64,000 nt of DNA, from positions 207,594-271,593 of the forward strand of contig NZ_MUYJ01000004.1 of the NCBI RefSeq assembly GCF_002155695.1, read 5' to 3'. The notes under the pieces are model-generated. The model was given only the letters and a program-made list of their open reading frames with translations. It did not search any database and was not told the origin of the DNA. Position 1 is the stretch's first letter. Each line of letters starts with the position of its first letter. This DNA comes from Erythrobacter tepidarius (GTDB taxonomy: Bacteria > Pseudomonadota > Alphaproteobacteria > Sphingomonadales > Sphingomonadaceae). The position numbers and the translations under genes were made by a program. Positions 8,794 to 17,299 of the stretch are shown here, piece after piece.

Positions 8794-9704
8794 GTCTGCG
8801 CCTTCCAAGCCCCGACGATCTCATCCCCCCGGGCAAACCATGCCTCCGGGCGCCGTGTGAGTTCGGCCAGCAGTTCCTCCAACGCTGCAATGCGGTAGGG
8901 CAGGCCCATGATATAGGGCGTAAGGTGGATCGGCAGCATCCTTGCGCCGCCGCTCGTTGCTGCCTCACGCGCCAGCCAGTCGAACGCGTCGCGCATGCTT
9001 TCGGCCCAGCTTGCGGCACTTTTCTGCTGGACGGTGATAATCTGCCGATCGGACAGCTCGTGGTTGAGCGGCAGGTTGATCAGGCCGTTGGCAAAGCGAT
9101 AGGGCAGTTCATCATTGACCCAGTCGCAGCAATAGGTGAGGCCCTGTTCCTTGAGGATACCGGGCGTGGAAAAGCTCTGCTGGCGCGCGATCGAAAGCCA
9201 GCCCGTGGGGCGCACGCCGCTGGCCCGTTCGATCCGCTCAATCGCCTCGGCCACCAGTGCGGCTTCAGCTTCAGCAGCTAGGGTGGAATCGATCGTGCCG
9301 TTCATGTCGGTGGAATGGGCGATGATCTCGTGCCCCCCGGCGATCACCGCCGCGACCAATTCGGGATAGCGCTCGGCGATCGCGGCATTGGTGGCAAAGC
9401 TGGCCTTTACCCCGGCCTTCTCGAAGGCGTCGAGAAAACGCCAAGCGCCGACCCGGTTGCCGTAATCGCGGGCGGTGTAGTGGCGGTAGTCGGGATAGGC
9501 GGTGACCATGTGGCCAGGGGCGGTGAACGGCCCTCCGGGCAGGATCGGGAACCATTCAAGGCTGACACAGAGCCACACGGCAACCGACCCTTGCGGCCAG
9601 GTGACGGGCGGGCGGGCATGCATGTTCGACCATGCATAGAGATCATGATCATAGCCCTCGCGACGGTGCGGATACTCGAGATAGCTTGGCGCGAGCGTGC
9701 TCAT
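8790..9704 (-). CDS. polysaccharide-deacetylase-fold hydrolase (PuuE/imidase-like)
   Basis: 304 residues. Start 9704 is set by the ATGA overlap with the upstream gene. The fold markers are the first strand VAVWLCVSLEWFP, the GHEIIAHSTDMNGT motif and the C-terminal LPIHLTPYIMGLPYRIAALEE segment. The canonical NodB metal motif (T-F-D-D) is replaced by SLEW, as in PuuE allantoinases and related cyclic-amide hydrolases, so sugar deacetylation is unlikely. Known relatives open allantoin or cyclic imides. It is one of two adjacent copies. Confidence 0.82.
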   Translation of the reverse strand: MSTLAPSYLEYPHRREGYDHDLYAWSNMHARPPVTWPQGSVAVWLCVSLEWFPILPGGPFTAPGHMVTAYPDYRHYTARDYGNRVGAWRFLDAFEKAGVKASFATNAAIAERYPELVAAVIAGGHEIIAHSTDMNGTIDSTLAAEAEAALVAEAIERIERASGVRPTGWLSIARQQSFSTPGILKEQGLTYCCDWVNDELPYRFANGLINLPLNHELSDRQIITVQQKSAASWAESMRDAFDWLAREAATSGGARMLPIHLTPYIMGLPYRIAALEELLAELTRRPEAWFARGDEIVGAWKAQT

Positions 9705-10579
9705 TGCTGCGCCCTCCATGCATCGACGATCTCGCCTGCTCTCGCAATCCAGGCCCGGCCATCGCTCGCGATGTGGCGCAGCGCCTCCTCGAACGGCCCG
9801 ATCCGGTGCGGCTGGCCGATCAGATAGGCGTGCAAGGGGATGCACATCACCGTCCCCGACTTTTCGCCCTCGCTTGCCAGCCGCTCGAACTGGCGGATCA
9901 GCGTCTCGGCATATTCGCGCCCGCTCATGTTATAGACGAAGAAGCCGTAGTGGTCGTTGACTTCGAGGCTGTAAGGGATCGAGGCGAGCCGGCCCTTTGC
10001 CACCTTCACCTCCTGCACCTGATCGTCGTGATAGAGGTCGCAGGTGTAATCGAACCCGTATTCGGCAAGCAGATCGAGCGTGCGCGGGGTGTGGGTCAGC
10101 GCCGGGGCAAGCCAGCCGCGGATCGTCTGCCCGGTCGCTGCGCGCACCGTGGCAATCGAATCCTCTATGATCGCGCGCTCCTGTTCCTCTGTCATGTCAT
10201 AGCAATAGCGGGTGTTGTAGATGCCATGGCTGAAGAACTCCCATCCGCGCGCTACTGCATCGGCAACCACTTCGGGGTGGTGCTGGCAGAGTGCAACCGA
10301 GAGGCTGACGGAACCGGGGAAGCCGTGGCGGCTCATCACCTCGGTCATGCGCCAGTGACTCACCCGGTTGGAATGATCGCGGTGGGCGTATCCTACCACA
10401 TCAGGATGCACACGGCCCCACGGCTTGCGCTTGGGATGGACCGGCGGATCAATCTCGTAATATTCGAGATTGGGCGCAACCCACACCGCCACCGTCTTGC
10501 CACCCGGCCAGACGATCCTCGGCCGAGCGTTGTAGGGGTGATAGTCGTAAAGCCCCGGATCGCTTGCGCCTTCCCGCAT
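9701..10579 (-). CDS. polysaccharide-deacetylase-fold hydrolase, second copy
   Basis: 292 residues, adjacent to and diverged from the 8790-9704 product. It shows the same fold markers: VAVWVAPNLEYYE, RGWEFFSHGIYNTRYC, and a C-terminal CIPLHAYLIGQPHRIGPFEEAL that matches the equivalent segment of its neighbour. As there, the Asp-Asp metal motif is missing. ATG 10579 overlaps the isochorismatase-fold stop by one base; an upstream TTG is less likely. Two diverged copies side by side may form a hetero-oligomer or act on two related substrates. Confidence 0.82.
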   Translation of the reverse strand: MREGASDPGLYDYHPYNARPRIVWPGGKTVAVWVAPNLEYYEIDPPVHPKRKPWGRVHPDVVGYAHRDHSNRVSHWRMTEVMSRHGFPGSVSLSVALCQHHPEVVADAVARGWEFFSHGIYNTRYCYDMTEEQERAIIEDSIATVRAATGQTIRGWLAPALTHTPRTLDLLAEYGFDYTCDLYHDDQVQEVKVAKGRLASIPYSLEVNDHYGFFVYNMSGREYAETLIRQFERLASEGEKSGTVMCIPLHAYLIGQPHRIGPFEEALRHIASDGRAWIARAGEIVDAWRAQQ

Positions 10580-11262
10580 CAACGCGCCTCCAGCCAGTCA
10601 ATTACCGTCTGCACCGGCTCAACATCGGCATATTTGAGCTGAAGATCGGTGAGATTGGCGAAGTGATAGCTTTCGTGCTTGTCGGCGCAGGTTTCGATCG
10701 GGACGATGGTCCGATACCCATGGCTCAGCGCATCAACCGCAGTCGCCCGCACGCAGCCCGATGTGCTACCCCCCGTCACCACCACCGTATCGACCCGGTG
10801 AAAGGTGAGGTAGCTGGCAAGCGGAGTCTCGAAGAAGGCGCTCGGCATGCGTTTCGTGAATTGCAGATCGTCGTCGTCAATCTCGCAACGCGGGTCGAAG
10901 GCGTGGCGTTCGCTGCCATATTTGATGTTCTGCAGGCTGTCTTCGGTATCCGTGCGCGTGCCCCAGACCCCCGCATCCCCGGCATCGGCCTTGTAGGCCA
11001 CGCGGCTCCAGATCACCGGCATCCCGCGCTTGCGCGCCAAACGACTGATCGTGTTGATGTATTCGATCTGGCGCGGGTCGGTTTCATAGGCGGTCTTGAA
11101 CATATCCAGCCGGGTATAGGCCTGCTGCAGATCGACATTGACGATGGCGAGCTTGCTGCCGAAGCCGAATTTGCGGCGCGCCGGATTGGCCATCACCTCC
11201 TCGAACAGCTGGCGCGCGGTCCTGCCGTCCGAAACCATCCTCGTCCCGACTAGCTCTGCCAT
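10579..11262 (-). CDS. isochorismatase-fold amidohydrolase (maleamate/N-carbamoylsarcosine amidase-like)
   Basis: 227 residues with the complete Asp-Lys-Cys triad of the cysteine-hydrolase branch: Asp44 (NVDLQQAY), Lys137 (TKRMPSAFF) and Cys170 (GGSTSGCVRA). Family members with this triad hydrolyse maleamate, N-carbamoylsarcosine, nicotinamide or ureidoacrylate, releasing ammonia or carbamate. It is the first gene of the minus unit, 82 bases from the shared operator at 11344. Here it most plausibly deamidates the half-amide made by the deacetylase-fold enzymes. Confidence 0.9.
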   Translation of the reverse strand: MAELVGTRMVSDGRTARQLFEEVMANPARRKFGFGSKLAIVNVDLQQAYTRLDMFKTAYETDPRQIEYINTISRLARKRGMPVIWSRVAYKADAGDAGVWGTRTDTEDSLQNIKYGSERHAFDPRCEIDDDDLQFTKRMPSAFFETPLASYLTFHRVDTVVVTGGSTSGCVRATAVDALSHGYRTIVPIETCADKHESYHFANLTDLQLKYADVEPVQTVIDWLEAR

Positions 11263-11343
11263 GATCTGCCTTTACCCATCTGCTGGATCGATTCCGCTTT
11301 GACAGCGGACAATAAACGCGCGTAGAGGCTTGTCGAGTGAAAT

Positions 11344-11355
11344 TTGTCCGGACAA
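11344..11355. promoter_or_regulatory. palindromic operator, copy 1 (divergent intergenic region)
   Basis: A perfect 12-bp palindrome, TTGTCCGGACAA, in the 103-bp gap between the isochorismatase-fold gene (minus) and the alpha/beta hydrolase gene (plus). The flanks are shared with copy 2 over 20 bases (AAATTTGTCCGGACAACTTT). It lies only ten bases before ATG 11366, so bound protein would block the plus gene directly. The T-G-T/A-C-A arms resemble GntR-family operators; no regulator gene is in the window. Confidence 0.75.
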
Positions 11356-11365
11356 CTTTGGCAAA

Positions 11366-12709
11366 ATGATCACGCGGCATATCCTCACCATTCCCGGCAG
11401 CGGCAGGCGCGTGCATTACCGCCGCTGCGGCAAGGGGCCGGCGCTGCTGATGGTGCACCAGAGCCCGCGTTCGTCGGCCGAATATGAACCGCTGATGCGC
11501 AAATGGGGCAAGCACTTCACCTGCATCGCGCCCGACACGCCCGGCTTCGGCCAGTCCGATCCGCTGCCCGGCACCCCCGAGATCGCTGATTTCGCAGACG
11601 CGCTGTGCGAGACGATGGACGCGCTCGGAATCGGTCCCTGCCCGGCATATGGGTTCCATTCAGGCGGGATCATCCTCGTCACCGCGATCAAGCGCCAGCC
11701 GCACCGCTTCAAGGCGCTGGCAATCGGTGGCTATGCGATCTGGAACGCCGAAGAGATGCGCATATTCGGCGAACGCTACCTCCCGGAATTTCGCCCCTCT
11801 CCCTATGGCGAGCACCTCGCCTGGCTGTGGCACCGGATGCTCGAACAGAGCTGGGTCTTCCCGTGGTTCGACACGCGTGAGGAGGCGCGCCTGCCGGTTG
11901 CCCATGCCGACGTATCGCGGGTGGCGCAGGCGGTGATGGAGATGCTCGAATCCGGCGATGCCTATCGTGCAGGCTACGGCGCGGTGCTGCGCGCACCGCG
12001 CGACATTCCGGCAGTCGATGCCGCGATGCCCCCATGCCTCATCAGCGCTTATGACGGTGATCCGCTGCAGGCCCATATCGACCGGCTCGGCGCAATGCCC
12101 GCCGGCTGGGAAGCAAGGAAAGTTGCAACCCCCGCAGAGCATCAGGACGCAAGCCTTGCCTTCCTGCGCCGGCATGGCGGCGATGCGTCCTGTCCGCCGC
12201 TCGCGCAAGACAAGAACGAAGGCTGGATCGCGCTGCAAGACGGGCTGATCCACTGGAAGGGCACACCAGGAGCAGGCAAGCTCGTGCTTCATGCGCCGGC
12301 GGGCGAACTGGCAGAACCGGACAAAGACACCCTCGTCATCGATGTCCCCGGCCACGGCCAGTCCGATGATTTCGAGGATCCGCGCGCGGCCGTAGAGGAG
12401 GCGGCACTGGCTCTGGGGGCAGAAAGGGTGCTTTGGCCTGCACCGCCGCCGGGCGTGCCTGACAGGCTCTATCCCGACATGGCGCCCGACCGTTTCGGAA
12501 GCTACCTCCAGCGCGCTTGGGCGATCGCCCGCGCGGAGGCCTTTTTCGCGCCCTGGTACGAAGCCGGCACGCAGCATGCAATCCCGCTCCGGCCCGAAGT
12601 GCTCGACCCGCAAGCCCTCCAGCGCCGCGCCCGCGCGCGGATCATCGCGGGCAATGCCGCACGCCGTTGGCACGACACACTCAGCACCATCAAGGGAGAG
12701 ACCCGATGA
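11366..12709 (+). CDS. alpha/beta hydrolase with extended C-terminal half
   Basis: 447 residues, about 170 longer than a plain family member. Residues 1-260 are a normal alpha/beta hydrolase: oxyanion-region HQSP, DTPGFGQSD, nucleophile elbow GFHSGG (Ser99). After residue about 300 there is a second segment with a similar strand-turn (VIDVPGHGQSDDF), followed by helical sequence without a second GxSxG. This suggests a degenerate duplicated domain or a lid/oligomerisation domain. It is the first gene of the seven-gene plus unit 11366-17910. No good Shine-Dalgarno precedes ATG 11366, where the operator occupies the expected place. Confidence 0.82.
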   Translation: MITRHILTIPGSGRRVHYRRCGKGPALLMVHQSPRSSAEYEPLMRKWGKHFTCIAPDTPGFGQSDPLPGTPEIADFADALCETMDALGIGPCPAYGFHSGGIILVTAIKRQPHRFKALAIGGYAIWNAEEMRIFGERYLPEFRPSPYGEHLAWLWHRMLEQSWVFPWFDTREEARLPVAHADVSRVAQAVMEMLESGDAYRAGYGAVLRAPRDIPAVDAAMPPCLISAYDGDPLQAHIDRLGAMPAGWEARKVATPAEHQDASLAFLRRHGGDASCPPLAQDKNEGWIALQDGLIHWKGTPGAGKLVLHAPAGELAEPDKDTLVIDVPGHGQSDDFEDPRAAVEEAALALGAERVLWPAPPPGVPDRLYPDMAPDRFGSYLQRAWAIARAEAFFAPWYEAGTQHAIPLRPEVLDPQALQRRARARIIAGNAARRWHDTLSTIKGETR

Positions 12710-13212
12710 ACGATTTTGCCAAAGCCATGCCGCTGCTCGCCCGCCACGAAGGGGTGTGGGACGGCACCTATTCCTATTTCAACGCGAAGAACGAGAAGAT
12801 CGACGAGCACGCCAGCCGGCTTCTGTGCCGTATCACCGGCGACCCGGAGGTGCCCTATCACCAGACCAACCACTATCGCTGGCCCGACGGTCGCACTGAA
12901 ATCCGCGATTTCCCGGCAACCTATCGTGATGGCCGCATCTGGTGGGATAACGATCTCATCCAGGGCTGGGCTGCCGAAGTGCCGCTCGACGAATATAATC
13001 GCACCATGATGCTCTACTGGCAGCGCACCGGCGATCCCTCGCTTTATCTCTACGAGCAGATCCAGATTTCCGATTGCGGCCAGCATCGCTGCCGCACGTG
13101 GCATTGGATCAGGAACGGCATCCTGGAAACGCGCACAGCGATCCAGGAACGCTTGGTGACGAAGGACTGGCGCGCGGTAGATGCCGAAATGCAGGCGAAG
13201 GCAGCAGGCTGA
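12706..13212 (+). CDS. calycin-like unknown protein (paralogue of the 6917-7378 product)
   Basis: 168 residues. Shared blocks with the 6917-7378 protein are LxxHEGVWDGTYSYF at the N-terminus, an acidic D-E-H-A-S stretch, a W-P-D-G turn and the closing RTWHWIRNG. No leader or membrane segment is seen. ATG 12706 overlaps the hydrolase stop (ATGA) and follows a GGGAGAG ribosome site. Presence of one copy on each arm of the divergent operon pair argues for a conserved role, perhaps binding a hydrophobic intermediate; no enzymatic motif is visible. Confidence 0.75.
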   Translation: MNDFAKAMPLLARHEGVWDGTYSYFNAKNEKIDEHASRLLCRITGDPEVPYHQTNHYRWPDGRTEIRDFPATYRDGRIWWDNDLIQGWAAEVPLDEYNRTMMLYWQRTGDPSLYLYEQIQISDCGQHRCRTWHWIRNGILETRTAIQERLVTKDWRAVDAEMQAKAAG

Positions 13213-13222
13213 CAGCAAACCG

Positions 13223-14602
13223 ATGGGACAGACCCTGTTCGCCAAGATCTGGGACGCGCACCGCATTGCCGACACGGCGGGCGGAACGCAGCTGATCGCG
13301 ATCGATCGGGTGTTCCTTCACGAACGCACCGGCTCGGCGGCATTGCGACGCATGGCAGAGACGGGGCGCGAAGTGCTCGATCCGGCCCGCGTGTTTGCGG
13401 TCATGGATCACATCGTCGACACCCGTCCCGGGCGCGGTGACGGTACGCTGATGCCGGGCGGCGAGGGGTTCATCGCCCAAACCCGCGCGGCAACGCTTGC
13501 GGCGGGCATCACCCTGTTCGACGTCAACGACCGCGATCAGGGGATCATCCATGTAATATCGCCCGAACAGGGGATTGTCCTGCCTGGTCTCACCCTCGTC
13601 GCGCCCGACAGCCATACCTGCACGCAAGGGGCCTTTGGCGCGCTGGCCTGGGGTATCGGCAGCAGCGAGGCCGAGCATGCGATGGTTACCGGCACGCTCC
13701 GGATGGAGCGGCCCATGACGATGCGCGTAACCTTCACCGGCACGCTCGCCCCCGGCGTGACCGCAAAGGACATGGCCCTTGCCCTGATCGCGGAGCATGG
13801 CGCGGGCGGCGGCGCGGGCCATGCGGTGGAGTTTGCCGGGGAAGCCGTGGGTGCGCTCGACATGGAAGGGCGCATGACGCTGTGCAACATGGCGACCGAG
13901 TTCAGCGCGATGACCGGGATCATTGCCCCCGATGCAAAGACCTTCGCCTATCTGGCGAACCGACCCTACGCACCGACCCGCTTCGACGATCCCTTCTGGG
14001 CAACCCTGCGTTCGGACGATGACGCGCGCTTCGACCGCGAAATCGTGATCGACTCGGCCGCCCTCGCCCCGATGGTAAGCTGGGGCACCAGCCCAGAACA
14101 CACCATTCCCGTGAACACCACCGTGCCGCAAGGGCCAGAACGGGCGCACGCCTATATCGGTCTTGCGCCGGGTGCGCCGATCGAGGGAACACCGGTCGAT
14201 GCTGCCTTCATCGGCAGCTGCACCAACAGCCGCATCACGGATCTGCGCCGCGCCGCCGCGCTGCTCAAGGGCCGCCGCATCGCGCCCGGCATCCGCAAGG
14301 CGCTGGTCGTTCCCGGCTCGCTCGCGGTCAAGCGGCAGGCCGAGGCCGAGGGGCTCGACAAGATCTTCGAGGCAGCCGGGTTCGAATGGCGCATGAGCGG
14401 CTGCTCGCTGTGTTTCTACGCCGGCGGCGAGGGTTTCCCCGAAGGCTCGCGGGTTATCTCCAGCACCAACCGCAATTTCGAAGGACGGCAAGGCCCCGGC
14501 ATTCGTACCCATATCGCCTCGCCCGAAACGGTGGCGGCCAGCGCCATCGCTGGGGCCATTGCCGACCCGCGCAAAGTGCTCGGCAAGGGAGCGCCCGCAT
14601 GA
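13223..14602 (+). CDS. LeuC-like hydratase large subunit (aconitase superfamily)
   Basis: 459 residues, the usual size for bacterial-type 3-isopropylmalate dehydratase large subunit. The 4Fe-4S ligands are visible as Cys333 (GSCTNSR), Cys394 and Cys397 (SGCSLC). The segment after the last Cys is FYAGGEGFPEG instead of the LAMNPDxxPEG common in leucine-pathway LeuC. The operon also links it to a CoA-transferase and an HMG-CoA-lyase-type enzyme rather than to leuA or leuB. I therefore expect a maleate, citraconate or dimethylmaleate hydratase role, forming a complex with the next gene's product. The start gap of ten bases is one of the few non-overlapping junctions. Confidence 0.85.
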   Translation: MGQTLFAKIWDAHRIADTAGGTQLIAIDRVFLHERTGSAALRRMAETGREVLDPARVFAVMDHIVDTRPGRGDGTLMPGGEGFIAQTRAATLAAGITLFDVNDRDQGIIHVISPEQGIVLPGLTLVAPDSHTCTQGAFGALAWGIGSSEAEHAMVTGTLRMERPMTMRVTFTGTLAPGVTAKDMALALIAEHGAGGGAGHAVEFAGEAVGALDMEGRMTLCNMATEFSAMTGIIAPDAKTFAYLANRPYAPTRFDDPFWATLRSDDDARFDREIVIDSAALAPMVSWGTSPEHTIPVNTTVPQGPERAHAYIGLAPGAPIEGTPVDAAFIGSCTNSRITDLRRAAALLKGRRIAPGIRKALVVPGSLAVKRQAEAEGLDKIFEAAGFEWRMSGCSLCFYAGGEGFPEGSRVISSTNRNFEGRQGPGIRTHIASPETVAASAIAGAIADPRKVLGKGAPA

Positions 14603-15204
14603 AACCGGTTACCACCATCACCAGCCGCGGCGTGCCGTTGCTGCGCGACAATATCGACACCGACACGATCATCCCGAGCCGCGAGATGAAGACCACCGGG
14701 CGCACCGGCCTTGCCGAAGGACTATTCGCGCCCTGGCGCTACACCAATGCGGTCGATCGCCTTGCTGATCCCGCCTTCGCGCTGAACCAGCCCGAGGCGG
14801 CTGGCGCGCGCGTGCTGCTGGCAGGCGCGAATTTCGGGTGCGGATCAAGCCGCGAACATGCCGTGTGGGCGCTGGTGGAGTTCGGCATCGAAGCGATCAT
14901 CGCGCCCTCTTTCGCGCCGATCTTCAGGAACAATTGCCTCCGCAACGGGCTACTGCCGGTCGAACTGCCCGCCGACGTGGTGCGCGATCTGGCGTGGCAG
15001 ACGGTTCGCATCGACCTACCTTCGCAAACCGTCAGCGCCGGGGACCAAAGCTGGCCTTTCGACATCGACCCCGAAGCAAAGCAGATGCTGGCCGAAGGGC
15101 TTGATGCCATCGATCTGACGCTCAAGCTGAAAGACACGATCAGGCGCTGGCTGGACGCCGACCGGCGGACGCGGCCCTGGGTTTATCTGGAGAAATCCAC
15201 GTGA
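14599..15204 (+). CDS. LeuD-like hydratase small subunit
   Basis: 201 residues, matching bacterial LeuD. Motifs: DNIDTDTIIPSREM near residue 20, ANFGCGSSREHAVWAL around residue 80, and IFRNNCLRNGLLPVEL. Overlap with the large subunit gene (ATGA) indicates coupled synthesis of the heterodimer. The loop after DTDTIIP (SREMKTTGRTG) differs from the QxxxxxxRTGxG pattern of leucine-pathway LeuD, again suggesting another substrate. It ends overlapping the lyase gene. Confidence 0.87.
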   Translation: MKPVTTITSRGVPLLRDNIDTDTIIPSREMKTTGRTGLAEGLFAPWRYTNAVDRLADPAFALNQPEAAGARVLLAGANFGCGSSREHAVWALVEFGIEAIIAPSFAPIFRNNCLRNGLLPVELPADVVRDLAWQTVRIDLPSQTVSAGDQSWPFDIDPEAKQMLAEGLDAIDLTLKLKDTIRRWLDADRRTRPWVYLEKST

Positions 15205-16121
15205 CGGAAATCCTCGTATCCGAAGTTGGCCCGCGCGACGGGTTGCAGTCGATCAAGCGGATCATGCCGCTCGAGGCCAAAAAGCGCTGGATCGCGGCCG
15301 AGGCCGCAGCGGGCGTGCGCGAGATCGAGGTGGGAAGCTTCGTGCCGCCCAGCCTCTTGCCGCAGATGGCGGACACCGCCGATCTGGTCGCCTTCGCGCG
15401 CGGCATCGAGGGCCTCAAGGTCGTCGCACTGGTACCCAACGCCAAGGGAGCGGCCCGCGCCGCCGAGGCGGGCGTCCACGCCATGAGCATTCCCTTTTCG
15501 ATGAGCGAGACCCACAGCCTCAAGAACCTGCGCAAGGACCATCCCGCGATGCTGGCCGAAATCGCCGCCGTGGCAGAGATCGCACGCGAAGCAGGCATCC
15601 ATTTCGCGGTCGGCCTCTCGACCGCCTTCGGCTGCACCATGGAAGGGGCAATTAGCGAGGACAAGGTGGTGCGCCTTGCCGAGCAGGCGGCAGAAGCAGG
15701 CGCACAGGAGTTCTCGCTCTCGGACACGACCGGTTACGCCGACCCAGCGCAGGTGCGGCGGCTGGTACGCAAGGTGCGTGCGGCCGTGGGCGCGGACAAG
15801 ATGACGACGCTGCATCTCCACAACACGCGCGGCCTCGGCCTCGCCAATGTCGTCGCGGGGCTGGAGGAAGGCATCACCACCTTCGACGCCTCCTTGGGCG
15901 GGCTGGGCGGGTGTCCCTTCGCGCCCGGGGCGAGCGGCAATCTCGTCACCGAAGATCTGGTGTTGATGCTGAACGCCATGGGCCTGAAGACCGGGATCGA
16001 TCTCGACCGGCTGCTGGCCGTCCGCCAGATCCTTGCCGAGGCCCTGCCGGGTGAGCCGCTCTACGGCTTCACCCCCGATGCCGGGCCGATGCTCGACTAC
16101 AAGCAAAGGCTCGCCGCATGA
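15201..16121 (+). CDS. HMG-CoA lyase family protein (possible citramalyl-CoA lyase)
   Basis: 306 residues; a TIM-barrel lyase of the HMGL-like family. Catalytic EVGPRDGLQ (Arg12, Asp13), the metal-binding HLH (His205, His207) and the flexible loop GGLGGCPFAPGASGN with Cys238 are all present, so the enzyme should be active. GTG 15201 overlaps the LeuD stop (GTGA) after CTGGAGA. HMG-CoA lyases release acetyl-CoA from a 3-hydroxyacyl-CoA. With a hydratase before and a CoA-transferase after it, cleavage of citramalyl-CoA or a related thioester to acetyl-CoA and a 2-oxoacid fits best. Confidence 0.88.
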   Translation: MTEILVSEVGPRDGLQSIKRIMPLEAKKRWIAAEAAAGVREIEVGSFVPPSLLPQMADTADLVAFARGIEGLKVVALVPNAKGAARAAEAGVHAMSIPFSMSETHSLKNLRKDHPAMLAEIAAVAEIAREAGIHFAVGLSTAFGCTMEGAISEDKVVRLAEQAAEAGAQEFSLSDTTGYADPAQVRRLVRKVRAAVGADKMTTLHLHNTRGLGLANVVAGLEEGITTFDASLGGLGGCPFAPGASGNLVTEDLVLMLNAMGLKTGIDLDRLLAVRQILAEALPGEPLYGFTPDAGPMLDYKQRLAA

Positions 16122-17299
16122 ACGCCCCTACGCCCCTCGCCGGGATCCGCGTCGTCGAATTCACCCATATGGTGATGGGGCCGGTGGTCGGCCACATCCT
16201 CGCCGGGCTTGGCGCCGAGGTGGTGCGGGTCGAACCCATCGGGGGTGATAATACCCGCCGCCTCAAGGGCTCGGGCGCGGGCTATTTCCCGATGTACAAC
16301 CGCGGCAAGCAATCGATCTGTCTCAACCTGAAATCGGCCGAAGGGCTTGCTGTCGCCAAAGACCTGATCGCCCGCGCCGATGTGCTGGTCGAAAACTTCC
16401 GTCCCGGCGCGCTTGACCGGCTGGGGCTGGATTACGACCGGTGCGCCGCCGCCAATCCGCGCCTTGTCTATTGCTCGGAAAAAGGTTTTCTGCCCGGCCC
16501 CTACGAACAGCGCACCGCGCTCGACGAAGTCGCGCAGATGATGGGTGGACTTGCCTACATGACCGGACCGCCGGGCCGGCCCTTGCGCGCCGGTGCGAGC
16601 GTGATTGACGTGACCGGCGGCATGTTCGGGGTGATCGGCGTGCTCGCCGCGCTCGAGGAACGCCACCGCACGGGGCGCGGACAGAAGATTACGGCAAGCC
16701 TGTTCGAGACCACGGCCTACCTGGTCGGCCAGCATATGGCGCAGTTCGCTGTCACCGGCAGCCCCGCCGCACCGATGCCGGCGCGGGTCTCGGCCTGGGC
16801 GATTTACGATGTCTTCGAGACCAAGGACGAACCCGTCTTCATCGGGGTCGTGACGGATGCGCTGTGGGAGAAATTCTGCCGCCTCTTCGGGCTCGACGCG
16901 CTGTGGGCGGATGAGACGCTGCGCGAGAATAACGCGCGCGTGGCGGCGCGCGACAGGATCATTCCGGAAATCCGCGCCCTGATCGCTACCATGACCCGCG
17001 CCGAGGTGATCGCCAGGCTCGACGGTTCTGGCCTGCCCTTCGCTCCCATCGGCAAGCCCGAAGACCTGTTCGACGATCCCCACCTCCAGCACGGCGGACT
17101 GGAAGACGTCACCCTCGAGAACGGCACCCAAGTGCGCCTGCCGACCATCCCGCTGGAGATGAACGGGGAAAGGATCGGGGCGCCGCAACACCTACCGCAG
17201 CCCGGACGCGATACGCGGGCCGTGCTCGAAGGGATGGGTTACGACGCGCAGGCAATCGCCGCCTTGATCGCAAGCGGCGCTGTGGGAGAAAGCGAATGA
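16118..17299 (+). CDS. type III (CaiB/BaiF) CoA-transferase
   Basis: 393 residues, usual length. The N-terminal GIRVVEFTHMVMGPVVGHILAGLGAEVVRVE is diagnostic, and the catalytic Asp is Asp136 (ALDEVAQMMGGLAYMTG). It transfers CoA between acyl-CoA and a free acid through an aspartyl-CoA anhydride. It overlaps the lyase gene by four bases, so it probably activates the hydroxy-diacid that the lyase then cleaves. The donor may be succinyl-CoA; this is not visible. A second family III gene lies at 49554. Confidence 0.9.
   Translation: MNAPTPLAGIRVVEFTHMVMGPVVGHILAGLGAEVVRVEPIGGDNTRRLKGSGAGYFPMYNRGKQSICLNLKSAEGLAVAKDLIARADVLVENFRPGALDRLGLDYDRCAAANPRLVYCSEKGFLPGPYEQRTALDEVAQMMGGLAYMTGPPGRPLRAGASVIDVTGGMFGVIGVLAALEERHRTGRGQKITASLFETTAYLVGQHMAQFAVTGSPAAPMPARVSAWAIYDVFETKDEPVFIGVVTDALWEKFCRLFGLDALWADETLRENNARVAARDRIIPEIRALIATMTRAEVIARLDGSGLPFAPIGKPEDLFDDPHLQHGGLEDVTLENGTQVRLPTIPLEMNGERIGAPQHLPQPGRDTRAVLEGMGYDAQAIAALIASGAVGESE

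Noticed and set aside
8790..10579. Cell-wall or chitin deacetylases
   Set aside because: The metal-binding Asp-Asp motif is missing and the neighbours are catabolic, not envelope genes.
13223..15204. Leucine biosynthesis leuCD
   Set aside because: No leuA or leuB nearby, altered loops and co-operonic lyase and CoA-transferase make a catabolic hydratase more likely, though not excluded.
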